The notes below the pieces were generated by a model, which ran no database searches, was not told the DNA's origin, and worked only from the letters and a program-made list of their open reading frames with translations. Source: Rhabditoides inermis (taxonomy: Eukaryota; Nematoda; Chromadorea; Rhabditida; Rhabditidae). From it: DNA of 64,000 bases. The DNA lies in the NCBI GenBank assembly GCA_963966185.1, contig CAWZYM010000149.1, positions 324,001 through 388,000 of the forward strand, read 5' to 3'. Below, one piece after another: positions 45,197 to 55,759 of this stretch (positions are counted from its first letter, which is position 1; each line of letters opens with the position of its first letter). The translations under genes were made by a program, and so were the position numbers.

Positions 45197-47125
45197 AAAC
45201 TTACTGACGTCCCTTGTATCATCCAAAACCTCCCTTTTATTGTCCGAAACCTCCCTTTTATTGTTCAAAACCTCCCTTGTTTCGACCAAAACCTCCCTTT
45301 TTTTGTCCAGAACCTCCATTGTTTTGTCCGAAACCTCCCTTGTTTTGTCCAAAACCTCCATTGTTTTGTCCAAAACCTCCCTTTCATTTTTATTGTCCAA
45401 AATATCCCTTTTAGTTTTTTTGTCCAAAACCTTCCTTGTTTTGTCCAAAACCTCCCTTGGTTTGTCCAAAACCTCCCTTGTTTTGTCCAGAACCTTCCTT
45501 TTTTTATTGTTCAAAATGTCCCTTTTATTTTATTGTCTAAAACCTTCCTTGTTTTGTCCAAAACCTCCCTTGTTTTGTCCAAAACCTACCTTGTTTTGTC
45601 CAAAACCTACTTTGTTTTGTCCAAAACCTACCTTGTTTTGTCCAAAACCTTCCTTGTTTTGTCCAAAACCTCCCTTGTTTTGTCCAAAACCTCCCTTGTT
45701 TTGTCCAAAACCTCCATTGTTTTGTCCAAAACCTCCATTGTTTTGTCCAAAACCTCCCTTGTTTTGTTCAAAACCTCCCTTGTTTTGTCCGAAAACTCCC
45801 TTGTTTTTGTCAAAACCTCCCTTGTTTTGTCCAAAACCTCCCTTGGTTTGTCCAAAACCTCCCTTGTTTTGTCCAAAACCTCCCTTGTTTTGTTCCAAAA
45901 CCTCCCTTGTTTTGTCCAAAACCTCCCTTGTTTTGTCCAAAACCTCCCTTGTTTTGTCCGAAACCTCCCTTTTATTTTTATTGTCCAAAATGTCCCTTTT
46001 ATTTTTATTGTCTAAAACCTTCCTCGTTTTGTCCAAAACCTCCTTTGTTTTGTCCAAAACCTCCCTTGTTTTGTCCAAAACCTCACTTTTATTTTTATTG
46101 TCCGAAATATCCCTTTTATTTTTATTGTCCAAAACCTTCCTTGTTTGGTCCAAAACCTCCATTGTTTTGTCCGAAACCTCCCTTGTTTTGTCCAAAACCT
46201 CCCTTGTTTTGTCCGAAACCTCCCTTTTATTTTTATTGTCCAAAATGTCCCTTTTATTTTTATTGTCTAAAACCTTCCTTGTTTTGTCCAAAACCTCCTT
46301 TGTTTTGTCCAAAACCTCCCTTGTTTTGTCCAAAACCTCACTTTTATTTTTATTGTCCGAAATATCCCTTTTATTTTTATTGTCCAAAACCTTCCTTGTT
46401 TGGTCCAAAACCTCCATTGTTTTGTCCGAAACCTCCCTTGTTTTGTCCAAAACCTCCCTTGTTTTGTCCAAAACCTCCATTGTTTTGTCCAAAACCTCCC
46501 TTGTTTTGTCCGAAACCTCCCTTGTTTTTGTCAAAACCTCCCTTGTTTTGTCCAAAACCTCCCTTGTTTTGTCCGACACCTCCATTGTTTTGTCCAAAAC
46601 CTCCCTTATTTTGTCCAAAACCTCCCTTGTTTTGTCCAAAACCTCCCTTTTATTTTTATTGTCCAAAATATCCCTTTTATTTTTATTGTCCAAAACCTTC
46701 CTTGTTTTGTTCAAAACCTCCCTTGTTTTGTCTAAAACCTCCCTTGTTTTGTCCAAAACCTCCCTTGTTTTGTCCAAAACCTCCCTTGTTTTGTCCAAAA
46801 CCTCCCTTGTTTTGTCCAGAACCTCCATTGTTTTGTCCAAAACCTCCCTTGTTTTGTCCAAAACCTCCCTTGTTTTGTCCAAAACCTCCATTGTTTTGTC
46901 CAAAACCTCCCTTGTTTTGTCCAAAACCTCCCTTGTTTTGTCCAAAACCTCCCTTGTTTTGTCCGAAACCTCCCTTGTTTTTGTCAAAACCTCACTTGTT
47001 TTGTCCAAAACCTCCCTTGTTTTGTCCAAAACCTCCTTTGTGTGTCCAAAACCTCCCTTATTTTGTCCAAAACCTCCCTTGTTTTGTCCAAAACCTACCT
47101 TGTATTATCCAAAACCTCCGCGTTG
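45197..47125. repeat. 21-bp minisatellite, about 1.9 kb
   Basis: Roughly 85-90 units of consensus ccaaaacctcccttgttttgt, with variants (cctccatt, ccgaaacc, ccttcctt) and periodic longer units containing cccttttatttttattgtcc. A higher-order block of about 255 bp repeats (45991 and 46246 starts). The G-rich strand is the minus strand (GGGAGG and TTTTGG). Because 21 is a multiple of three and the unit has no stop, long frames exist on both strands (repeats SKTSLVL, CPKPPLF, DKTREVL). They slip between frames at length variants, which argues against coding. Confidence 0.95.
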
Positions 47126-48589
47126 TGGAATGCCTTTTATTAGACTGACCATAATTAATCATACGCTGAATGGTTAAAATCTCAAATTTGTGACATGGGA
47201 TGGACAGCAGCACTCGATCGACTGAAGAATCGACTGATTGTAGATGACTTGGACGGATCGCGTTGTGTCATTCCAACAACTTTCAACATGGAACCTAAAC
47301 AGATGATTCCCGTACACAATGATATTGCTTGGTAATGCTCACCGTTAAACATGCGTTTTGCTGTTTCTCGTAGATCTCTTATGAAATAAATCATGATGAA
47401 TGGTTCAATGATAGGATACATAGAAACCGCAAATACTAGTGCGGTAGTCGTGGGTAGTTGTATACCGAATAACGGAGTCAGTGTTGATATACTCACTGGT
47501 ATGAAGTTCAACAAAAGAGGCATAGATAACTACAATATAATATAAGCATCTTGTAAAGAGTGTTATACCGATACTTGTAAAATGAGAGCTCGAAAAAGTT
47601 GTTTTTGTTGTGCCAGAAAAGCAGCCGGCAGATTGTTTTGATAAAATGCTTGTACTATGTTCACTGTCGCAAAAATGATTATAGTAAACAATAATGTCTA
47701 ACAATGTCATATTTTTGGTTTGCCTGGGTGGAGCTTTTTTTCAGCAACCATATTGAACATCATTGAAACCACTCCCGCGATAGCTGCTCCCTGATATTCC
47801 ATTGTAGTTGAAACATTGTCGTACTGAAAATTGTAATATCGTGTTTGCGAGAAGAATGTTTTATTCACAGAAGCGTACCGAAAGCCAATTGCACTGCCTT
47901 CTGTGAAAGTATAGTTACATACTTTCTCCATAAATGCTTTTTGTCAATTGTCTTTTTGTTGCGGTGCTCCGATATGCAAGGAATATGCGAATTCTATCAT
48001 AAAAACTCTAGCTATAAACATGTAAAAAATGAGGCATAATATGAAAACGAATGCATATGCGTGAATGCCATAGACTCGGGCAGTGTCATTCAGTAACAGA
48101 GACACACTGATCACGGAGTACACTGCCATCTGAATAAAGTTTGTTTCTACAATCTTCCATCATGGAGTGTTATAAAGTACAGGGTGATTTCTGTAGCGTG
48201 ATACAGGTTGGTTTCTACTTGTTACTTGTATAAGTTCATTTGTTTCTTTTAAGTTTTTGGACTACATATAATTTATACACCAGACTAGCGCTCCGGCGCG
48301 CTGTCGCGCGCCTCCGCACTAGGCATACAAAAATAGAAAATAGAAGAATAGTTCGTCTTGCATGTTTGATAGTTGATTGCTCTCTAATGACTCTTGCGAA
48401 GATACATACACGCAAGGGTTGTCGTTAAAGTTCTATGTATTTTGTATATGTAGCTTAATATTTGTGTTTTCTAACTATCTCTCCTACTTCCTTTTCACTT
48501 ATTTTTTGTTTCACAGATGTACACCGCCCCATCTCTTCCTCCTCTACACTGTTCTGCCTACTCTCCATCCTATCTTCCTTCTCCTCCCC

Positions 48590-48591
48590 CC

Positions 48592-48635
<44 letters not shown>
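48590..48635. repeat. (CT)n microsatellite
   Basis: CT run in a wider pyrimidine-rich stretch 48510-48735, inside gene D's expanded first intron. Confidence 0.95.
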
Positions 48636-48639
<4 letters not shown>

Positions 48640-49194
48640 TCGACACAATTCTACTTTACCCTGTCTCTCCTCTCTCTCTTCTCCCTCTCCCACTGTCTCG
48701 CTATCTCTTTTTCTCTTTCTCTTTCTCTATCAGTATTATATTCTCTAGAAACAGTATTATATTAGAGAGGGCGCGCAGCGCCCTCTCTTTTGGCTTAGGA
48801 TAGGGCTCGCGCCAGAATTTTCAAGAAGCTATATCCAAAAATCATGTTAGTCGTGTCCGGTAACGCTGACTCCCTGCCGAAAGCGTACTCTCTCGGCGTT
48901 TTCTGCCCGTGTTCTCCAACTCGCACTTTGAGTGTAGTTCGCCTCGCCGCCGCCAGCGTCTAATTCGCGCCGGGTTTGCGTTGTTTTGGGTCCGCCAACT
49001 ATAACCAGGAGAAAGAGCGCAGTAGGCGCGACTCCGAACGGTAGTGAGAAAATATGTGGGGAAAACGTTTTTGTGAAATGTAACGGCGATCCGAAACGTA
49101 ACGTGTGATCTGTGGTACATGAGAGTAAGAAGAGAGAGAACAGCCGAGAGTTTGTGTTAGTATTTGTAAACGTTGATAGAAGAGCAGAAAATAT

Positions 49195-49270
49195 AAAGAG
49201 ACAGAAAGAGAAGGGCAGAAAGTGAGAGAGTGAGAGAGTGAGAGAGAGAACAGTGTGAGAGAAAGAGAGA

Positions 49271-49351
<81 letters not shown>

Positions 49352-49408
49352 AACAGTGAAAGAGAGGGGACGAAGAGAAGGAGAGAACGGAGTGAGTGAG
49401 AGATAGTA
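49195..49408. repeat. (GA)n tract
   Basis: About 40 GA units flanked by GA-rich sequence. Confidence 0.95.
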
Positions 49409-49479
49409 GTTTTGATAAAATTCATATGAATAGTCATAATTCAGCACATATTCAAAATTTCTATGAAATTTAACAAAAG

Positions 49480-49699
49480 GACATATATTTTATTTAAAAA
49501 GTTCTTGCGTAAACAAATGAACTTTGTCTTGTCCCAATGCAGCAAAAGCACATGCATAAAGCGTTTACAAATACTAACACAAACCTGCGCATAACGGACA
49601 GTGGACACTAACCGATGAAATATAACAATACAAATGAATAACGCCATACGTTCATATTAGAGAGAGAGAAGACAGAGAGAGAGAGGGGAGAGAGAGAGA

Positions 49700-49749
<50 letters not shown>

Positions 49750-49862
49750 AAGAGAGAGGCGCAGGTTTGTGTTAGTATTTGTAAACGCTTTATGCATGTG
49801 CTTTTGCTGCATTGGGACAAGACAAAGTTCATTTGTTTACGCAAGTACTTTTTAAATAAAAT
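49480..49862. mobile_element. foldback element with GA loop
   Basis: Arms 49480-49590 and 49756-49862 are near-perfect reverse complements (gcgcaggtttgtgttagtat; gcattgggacaagacaaagt; catttgtttacgcaagt). The loop contains an (AG)n tract (49658-49758). The tip of the arm (gtttgtgttagtatttgtaa) also occurs at 49152-49171. Probably a MITE-like foldback or an inverted duplication around a microsatellite. Confidence 0.8.
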
Positions 49863-51895
49863 TATCTATTGTCTACTGTCTACTGTCAACTTTCTAGAGA
49901 CAATACTAATACTATGCTCTTGTTTGTCTACTGCATCTTTATCTTCTACTGTGACAACAACTTTCTAGAGACATTACTATGTTTTCTTCTGTCTACTTTC
50001 ACTTCTCGTTACCTCTTCCAAGCTCACATCTGCAGTAATCACTATCACTGCGACTTTCGAGAGACAGTTATAAAAAACTTTTTTAACAGAAAGTACTACT
50101 CTCTTCTGTACTGTCTTCTCTCCCTACTGTCTACTCTCTCACGTTCTAAAAATATAATTTGACCGCCTGTGCTTGCCAAATGACATGTAAGGTGAACTCG
50201 ATTCTCACCTCACCTCACTTCCACTCGACACTGTACTGCATCGATAAGCGGAAGTTCAGGCTGAATATGTACAAGAGTACAAGTAATAAACTCAAAACTT
50301 AGTTTCAACTGAAAAAAAGAAGCAGTACATAGTTCTATATTACGTCTACAATGACTTCGAGAAAAGAAGCCGGCTGGCGCGCCCTAACACGTTGTGCGCA
50401 CGTGTGAAGGAGTTTGAAGCAGTTTGAGGTTGATTTGATCATTAGAAATCACTATCTATTGACGTCTCGAAACATTTTACTTAACTTTCAACCTTCAACT
50501 TTTCGTTTTGTTTTGTCAAAGTTATTCGTTGATGATAAAAAATTTTGTCTTTTTCAACTGACTCAATCCATTATTGTTATATTCAGACAAATTCCTATCA
50601 AAAAATACACAACTGAGTGGATATGGGTCAGTGATTGCGAAGGCCAACTAAATGACATAGATCTGTTGACCTCGCGGCTGGTAGCGAGCAACCCAGAGGG
50701 CGCGACCCCAGCAAGTAGCGCGCGCTCAAAAATGATCTAATATCATATGAAGATAAAGTCCGATCGATCTGAAACTTTGACAGAAGGGCTTTTTTGCCCA
50801 TAAAAGCTTAAGTTTACAAATTGGACCCTCTATCTCGTCTGTACGAAAAGTCGATCATATTCGCCAAATTTGGTGACTTTTCAAAAAAGGAAACCAGTTT
50901 CTATGATCTACTATACGTAATCTTCCTTCTGTTCAAATTTTATAGAAATCGAAGATCATGAATTTTGGGTGCATTTTGGGTACATTCGCCTATTTGGGCA
51001 TGAAGATGAGGTCACAGGCAGCTGGTATCGCGGCTATCGACTTTTTCTAGGTCGATTCACCTACTCTCCAAATTTGGTTCTAATTGAAGTAATTTGAAAT
51101 TTTTCTCCATAGTTAAGAGATTAAGTGATAACTATGATTAGGAGATTGCTATTGACGAGATATTTGGAATTTTGCGTTCACGGGTGTTGAGGAAACTTTC
51201 TAGAAAAAAATTAGCAAATAGAGTATACTTTGAAAAGAGATATCTCTCCGGAAAGAATGACAGACAGACACCATAGTAAATATTAGTATGAAAGGGGGAT
51301 AAAATCATACAGTACCCACTGAGTAAAATAATGCATTATGTACCATTGCGACATTTTAATTGTTGACAGATAATTGACAGGACATACCGGGTTGACTAAA
51401 ATCAAGGTCGTACTGTAGATTATGTTGACAACCCCGAAAAACACAAGTAAATATCGGTACTGTTTGAGAGTAGCAGCACAATTGGCTCGGTAAATAACTA
51501 CCAGGAGAAATATATTGAAAAGAAGAGACAGGGTCAATGTAGCATACATAAGCGTGACATAAGAAGCAATCGAAAACATTTTGTTCTGATTGAAAGTTAC
51601 TGTACGATGATTTCGTTTGTGAGTGAAGAAATAATCGTGTGTTAGAGTTTAAATGTGTTAAGTAGCGGACAGACTCAAATCCTAGGGTCAGAAACAGCCT
51701 CAGATTTGTATCTGAAGGAGTGTTGTTAGAGCCACACTCCCGGATCCGAACCAAATTGATAGGATACCTTAGTTAGGACCCCGGACATCGATTTCTGGTG
51801 TTAGAAATTCCTACGCGCCATATACGTTTCCAGTACTAAAACGTACACACTCGTTTTTAAGGATCCTCTCTCCCTTTGCGGCGAGCAAAATCGAG

Positions 51896-51962
51896 TTGCC
51901 GTGGTGTAGTGGATAGCACTTCTGTCTAGTAAGCAGAAGGTCCGGGGTTCGGACCCCTGATA
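51896..51962 (+). other. tRNA-like sequence inside transposon inverted repeat
   Basis: gttgccgtggtgtagtggat (box A), an anticodon-like hairpin cttctgtctagtaagcagaag whose 7-base loop would carry AGT (Thr), then ggggttcggacccc (box B stem-loop). The 3' end does not pair with the 5' end, so this is not a true tRNA gene. A mirror copy is at 53179-53246. Confidence 0.7.
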
Positions 51963-52109
51963 AAAAAATTTTGTTGCAAATTTCTTTTACAGTATTTTTC
52001 GTACTTTCTTTAAAATAACACTCAAAATCACTGCAACGTCCACATTGAATAGCAATGTGTGTATTTTTACAACAACAACAACAACGATTGAAAATTATGG
52101 TACATCGGT

Positions 52110-53060
52110 CTAGATGTGGTTGTGGTAGGCATCGACAAAGTGAGTGAAACAGAACTTGTTGGAACAGTGGGCGCAGGTGATGAAGGCATACACCGTGCAA
52201 CCCACCTCATCACAAGAGTGAATGGAACGGGGGAAGCAGACCTCTACTGGAGTCTGGAAAGGGCCCGGGTGGTTGTTCAGGTATTCCGCCGCGTGCCAGG
52301 GGAAGTGAGGAACTCGCGGAAGCACGGGGCACGGAACTGGTCGAAAACCAGCGAGTTGACCAGCAGTAGATTGTCCCTCTTGTGCATCTCGAAGTTGAGT
52401 CGATTCTGCTGCAAAAAAGTCAGTGGGCGTGGCCAAAAGAGGCGTGGTCAAAGTGAAAAGAGAGTGTCTTACCTGGACATGGGCTGTGATGCGACGCACC
52501 ATACCCTTGAAAGGACGAAAGAAGTAGACGTCGAGAGGCTGGATCATCGACGTCGCCCCTGCAGGGATGTTCCTCACCTGCAGCTCGTGACACTGCGGGA
52601 CAGTCTGCTGGATGGTGGCGTGGTCTTGAAAAGAAGTCCTCGAGTCGACCAACAGCATCTTCTTCTTCGGCGTCCGATCCGCATGCACGCACTTCTCCAG
52701 CCACAGCACCATATGGTCCTTCCTCATTATGTGGCTCTTGCAACAGGAGACGACCAGGTTGGGACAGTTCCTGTGTCCCTTTCTGGGGAACTTCCCGGTC
52801 GGCTCCTGCAGCACCACGAAGAGGAGGGGAGCCAGGGTGCCGTTGGCGAAGATGAGCGGCGTGATCGTAGATGAGTGGGTCGTCGCCGCCGACGAGCGAA
52901 TCAGAGTCTCCACTATCCGAGTGCCGATCGGAGCGAGGGTACGGGTGCTGGCGAACCTGACCGGCCAGCTTTGTCTCCTCTCCTCCCGAGTGCATGCAGT
53001 CGTGTCCGGCGGTCCGAATTCGTGACAGACAGCTCCAAGGAGACGGGCGACAGAAATCAT
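52110..53060 (-). pseudogene. Tc5-like DDE transposase, N-truncated and frameshifted
   Basis: Exon 1 52473-53060, a 64-bp intron, exon 2 52110-52408. Family landmarks in order: ATTHSSTITPLIFANGTLAP, LLFVVLQEPTGKFPRKGH, NLVVSCCKSHIMRKDHMV, KKKMLLVDSRTSFQDHATI (second catalytic Asp), PAGATSMIQPLDVYFFRPFK (DDE_1 signature with third Asp), NRLNFEMHKRDNLLLVNSLV, then after a frameshift near 52312 WHAAEYLNNHPGPFQTPVEV. It ends in a Cys/His cluster (CDEVGC..C..CSNKFCFTHF) typical of this nematode family. The N-terminal DNA-binding helix-turn-helix part and first Asp are not found. Inactive copy. Confidence 0.85.
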
Positions 53061-53416
53061 GACGAAATAAGAATAAATTCGACAAAAACTGTTAAATCAC
53101 ATTGATACAGCTGATTTCGAAAATATCAGCTGATAACTAATCAATAACAGTAACAATTATCATAAAAACTGAAAAGGGGTCCGAACCCCGGACCTCCTGC
53201 TTACTAGACAGAAGTGCTATCCACTACACCACGGCAACTCGATTTTGCTCGCCGCAAAGGGAGAGAGGATCCTTAAAAACGAGTGTGTACGTTTTAGTAC
53301 TGGAAACGTATATGGCGCGTAGGAATTTCTAACAGCAGAAATCAATGTCCGGGGTCCTAACTAAGGTATCCTATCAATTTGGTTCGGATCCGGGAGTGTG
53401 GCTCTAACAACACTCC

Positions 53417-53775
53417 GTGAGTGTCAGAAACAGGTTCAGATTTTGGGTCATATTTGCCTCAGATTTTGCCTCAGATTGTTTCACCAGCCTCAGAAATAGG
53501 GTCAGATTGTTGCTTCCCGCCGAAAGAGGCCAAATCTCGATTTGTCCCACTGCGAAATTGGGGACATGGTAACATTTTGCCAGTCAGCACACCGTCCAGG
53601 TTCAGAAAAGCGCGCCAAGGATGGGCGGCCCAGAAAGCAGCCATACCCTCAGATTCGCTGCGAGACCAATCTCATATTCGCCTCCTTTTGGCGGCAAGCA
53701 ACAATCTGACCCTTTTTCTGAGGCTGGGGAGACAATCTGAGGCAAAATCTGAGGCAAAATCTGACCCACTTTCTG
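53417..53775. mobile_element. palindromic insertion inside the transposon's right repeat
   Basis: Comparison with the left repeat shows about 350 extra bases between aacaacactcc and cagatacaaatctgagg. The insert is itself an inverted repeat: gtcatatttgcctcagattt, ccagcctcagaaatagggtc and gggtcagattgttgc on one side mirror gcaagcaacaatctgaccct, ctgaggctgg and tctgaggcaaaatctgaccc on the other. Confidence 0.75.
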
Positions 53776-54063
53776 ACCCTCAGATACAAATCTGAGGTGT
53801 TTCTGAGGCAAAATCTAGGCCTAGATTTGAGTTTGTCTTCCGCTTTAGTGTATGAGCATCATGCAAATATCAATCAACCTCATGGGAAATTAAAACATCT
53901 TGTTTGGAGTTAGACGTATGTATGTTGATAAAAGGAATGTAACGAGAACTAATGACATGTTTGCTCTAACTAGCAGTTGGCATGTATTTTGGATATGACA
54001 AATATAATATTATGTTACTCAAAATAGGTCGTAAGGTCGCATACGGTACATAAAATGTTATAT

Positions 54064-54575
54064 ATAGTGTTTGGACCAAATTACCGGTTTATTTCTGGTT
54101 AACCAGAAATTTGGCGCCCTTTTCAAAACCAGCGTCATTTAAAACCAGAAAAAATTGGCCAGGTCATTGGCCGGACCAGATATTTCTGGTTTTCGGTCGA
54201 AAAAACCAGAAATTTCTGGTTCTGGTTTTCATTTGGCCAGTACTGGTTTTGGTTTGGCGGTCGTTCGAGAAATGTGACGTCTCATTGTCATTTAGCCATG
54301 AAATGTCCTCATCATACCTCATCTCATTCGAGAATCGAGAAATGATATTGACCGGTCCAAAGAACCAGAGGTACAAACTACAAAACCAGAAATTTCTGGT
54401 TTTTTGAAAACCAGAAATTTCTGGTTCTGGTTCTGGTTTGGCCAGATTTCTCAAAACCGGTTTATTTTGGCCGGTCATTTCTCTGGCCAACCAGAAAATA
54501 ACCGGTCATTGGTTTTATTTTGGCCGGTCATTCGACCAGAAATCTGGTCGATAAATTGGTCCAAACACTAGTTAT
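54064..54575. mobile_element. palindrome-rich MITE
   Basis: Ends tagtgtttggaccaaatta and, reversed, tagtgtttggaccaatttat. The inside is a series of accagaaatttctggt palindromes and ggccagt/accggt motifs. Flanked by tata-like bases, and more widely by ggtcgcatacggtacata (54032) and its reverse complement (54578-54595). Non-coding; the open frames are repeats of the palindrome. Confidence 0.8.
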
Positions 54576-55323
54576 ATACCGTATGCGACCTTAAAAAGAA
54601 CTCTGAGGATTCTTGTTGGTTCACTGAACACTGAACATATAACGACTCAAAAGATCTGGAAAATAGAATATTTTCTCATCTTCAGTATGTACATCAGATC
54701 GAGTGGTTCTCGAGCGGTTTAAACGGTGATTCACGTTTTCGAAGTTGTATCACTTCGTACAATCGATGTGTCACCGTGTCACGGTAGCGCGAATGGGGTG
54801 GGACCTATTCTGTTCACCTATTATATAATGACAATGAATTTCGAAACTTTTCGGATGTCCGAAACAGGGTATATAATTGGCACATTGAGTAACCGAAATG
54901 TTTCTCTAATCTGATTTTGTCGGTATAATCTTGAAAATACATAGGTAACAGAAATATCGTGCTAGGACTAAGGTGTGTTTATAAAAAAAAGTTTCATCGG
55001 AATGAAGTGAGTGATCGACAAAAAAATGAATTTACACATTGAAAACGGCCCTATAACGTTTTTTTAGCAGCACTTTTTCAATTGTTTCCTTCTCTGTTAC
55101 GTTCATTTAGTTTTGATCAATGGTCCCTCAAAACACAATTCTCTGCATCAGATTTTTACCAGCAATATACATAAAACAAATATTGTTTAATTCAATTGTT
55201 TTCACTCGTCTTTTTCCTATATTAGATGCATTGTGACTCAAGAACTCACCTGCCGATTGTAATGTATTTTCAATTACTACTGTCGGTGATGTTTTCACGT
55301 TAGCAAAATATGTATCAGTACTT

Positions 55324-55524
55324 ATGTTCGTCTATATTTACATATATATTTTTTTACATGTACGTCTAACAGTACTCCGGTACTTGACGATTACAATTAT
55401 TTTATTGGACATTGTGCATTTATGTGGGGAAAACACAAACTGTGATTGCTACACTGAAAGTGCTCCGTTTTCCTGCTTGGAGGATACACGTAACTTAATC
55501 AACTCTAATGTTTTACATAGGTAA
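55324..55524 (+). CDS. possible small secreted peptide
   Basis: An open frame of 66 codons. A hydrophobic N-terminal stretch (LTVLRYLTITIILLDIVHLC) is followed by CDCYTESAPFSCLE. It stops at a TAA that overlaps a good donor (gtaagt at 55521). An AATAAA lies at 55601. Either a tiny one-exon gene or the first exon of a longer one. No family recognised. Confidence 0.3.
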   Translation: MFVYIYIYIFLHVRLTVLRYLTITIILLDIVHLCGENTNCDCYTESAPFSCLEDTRNLINSNVLHR

Positions 55525-55759
55525 GTGAAAAGTAACTACACTAGTGTGTATATTGTGTCAACATGTGATCAAAAATTATGATTGTGTATTGTGAACGTGC
55601 AATAAAAGCGATTTTCCTAACACCTAACTATTGAGTATTCTGATATTTGTTGCGTGACACTTTGTTACATTTAAACATAATTTCCAATATTAGATATCAG
55701 ACAACTCATATCCATTAAAACACTTCATCTGTAACAAACCACAAATCATTCGACAATAT

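Larger units (their letters stand above)
47182..51579 (-). pseudogene. Str-superfamily receptor gene D, rearranged pseudogene
   Basis: Exon 1 (51388-51579, MFSIASYVTLMYAT...) is followed only 3.2 kb later by exon 2 (5' end 48129). Exons 5-8 are 47749-47823, 47575-47697, 47343-47529 and 47182-47294, with good borders. Exon 2 is broken: after FVFILCLI the sequence jumps straight into exon 3 (FYMFIARVFMIEFAYSLHI), deleting the TM3 end and an intron. The exon 3-exon 4 intron and the start of exon 4 are also lost, so the frame meets a stop just after GAPQQKDN. The gap 48240-51380 is filled with repeats. Not functional as read. Confidence 0.8.
51658..53848 (-). mobile_element. Tc5-like DNA transposon with long inverted repeats, in gene D promoter
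   Basis: Long inverted terminal repeats: 51658-51965 and 53175-53848 (the right one interrupted by a 350-bp insertion). Outer ends agcggacagactcaaatc and, reversed, agcggaagacaaactcaaat, each bordered by TTA, which fits the TNA target of Tc5-like elements. Between them is a transposase gene. The gene D promoter block resumes on the far side (53855 onward), showing where the element inserted. Confidence 0.85.

Noticed and set aside
45240..47177. A 645-codon frame (and a 499-codon antisense frame) that look like a repeat protein
   Set aside because: They are the 21-bp minisatellite read through. Several frames on both strands are open, and the long frame changes repeat type (SKTSLVL to CPKPPLF and back) at length variants, so no frame is favoured.
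51896..51962. tRNA-Thr gene
   Set aside because: The anticodon and T arms look right but the 5' and 3' ends cannot form an acceptor stem, and the piece lies in both transposon inverted repeats.
52116..52874. 252-codon plus-strand ORF in the transposon
   Set aside because: It is antisense to the transposase, whose motifs, intron and Cys/His end are recognisable.
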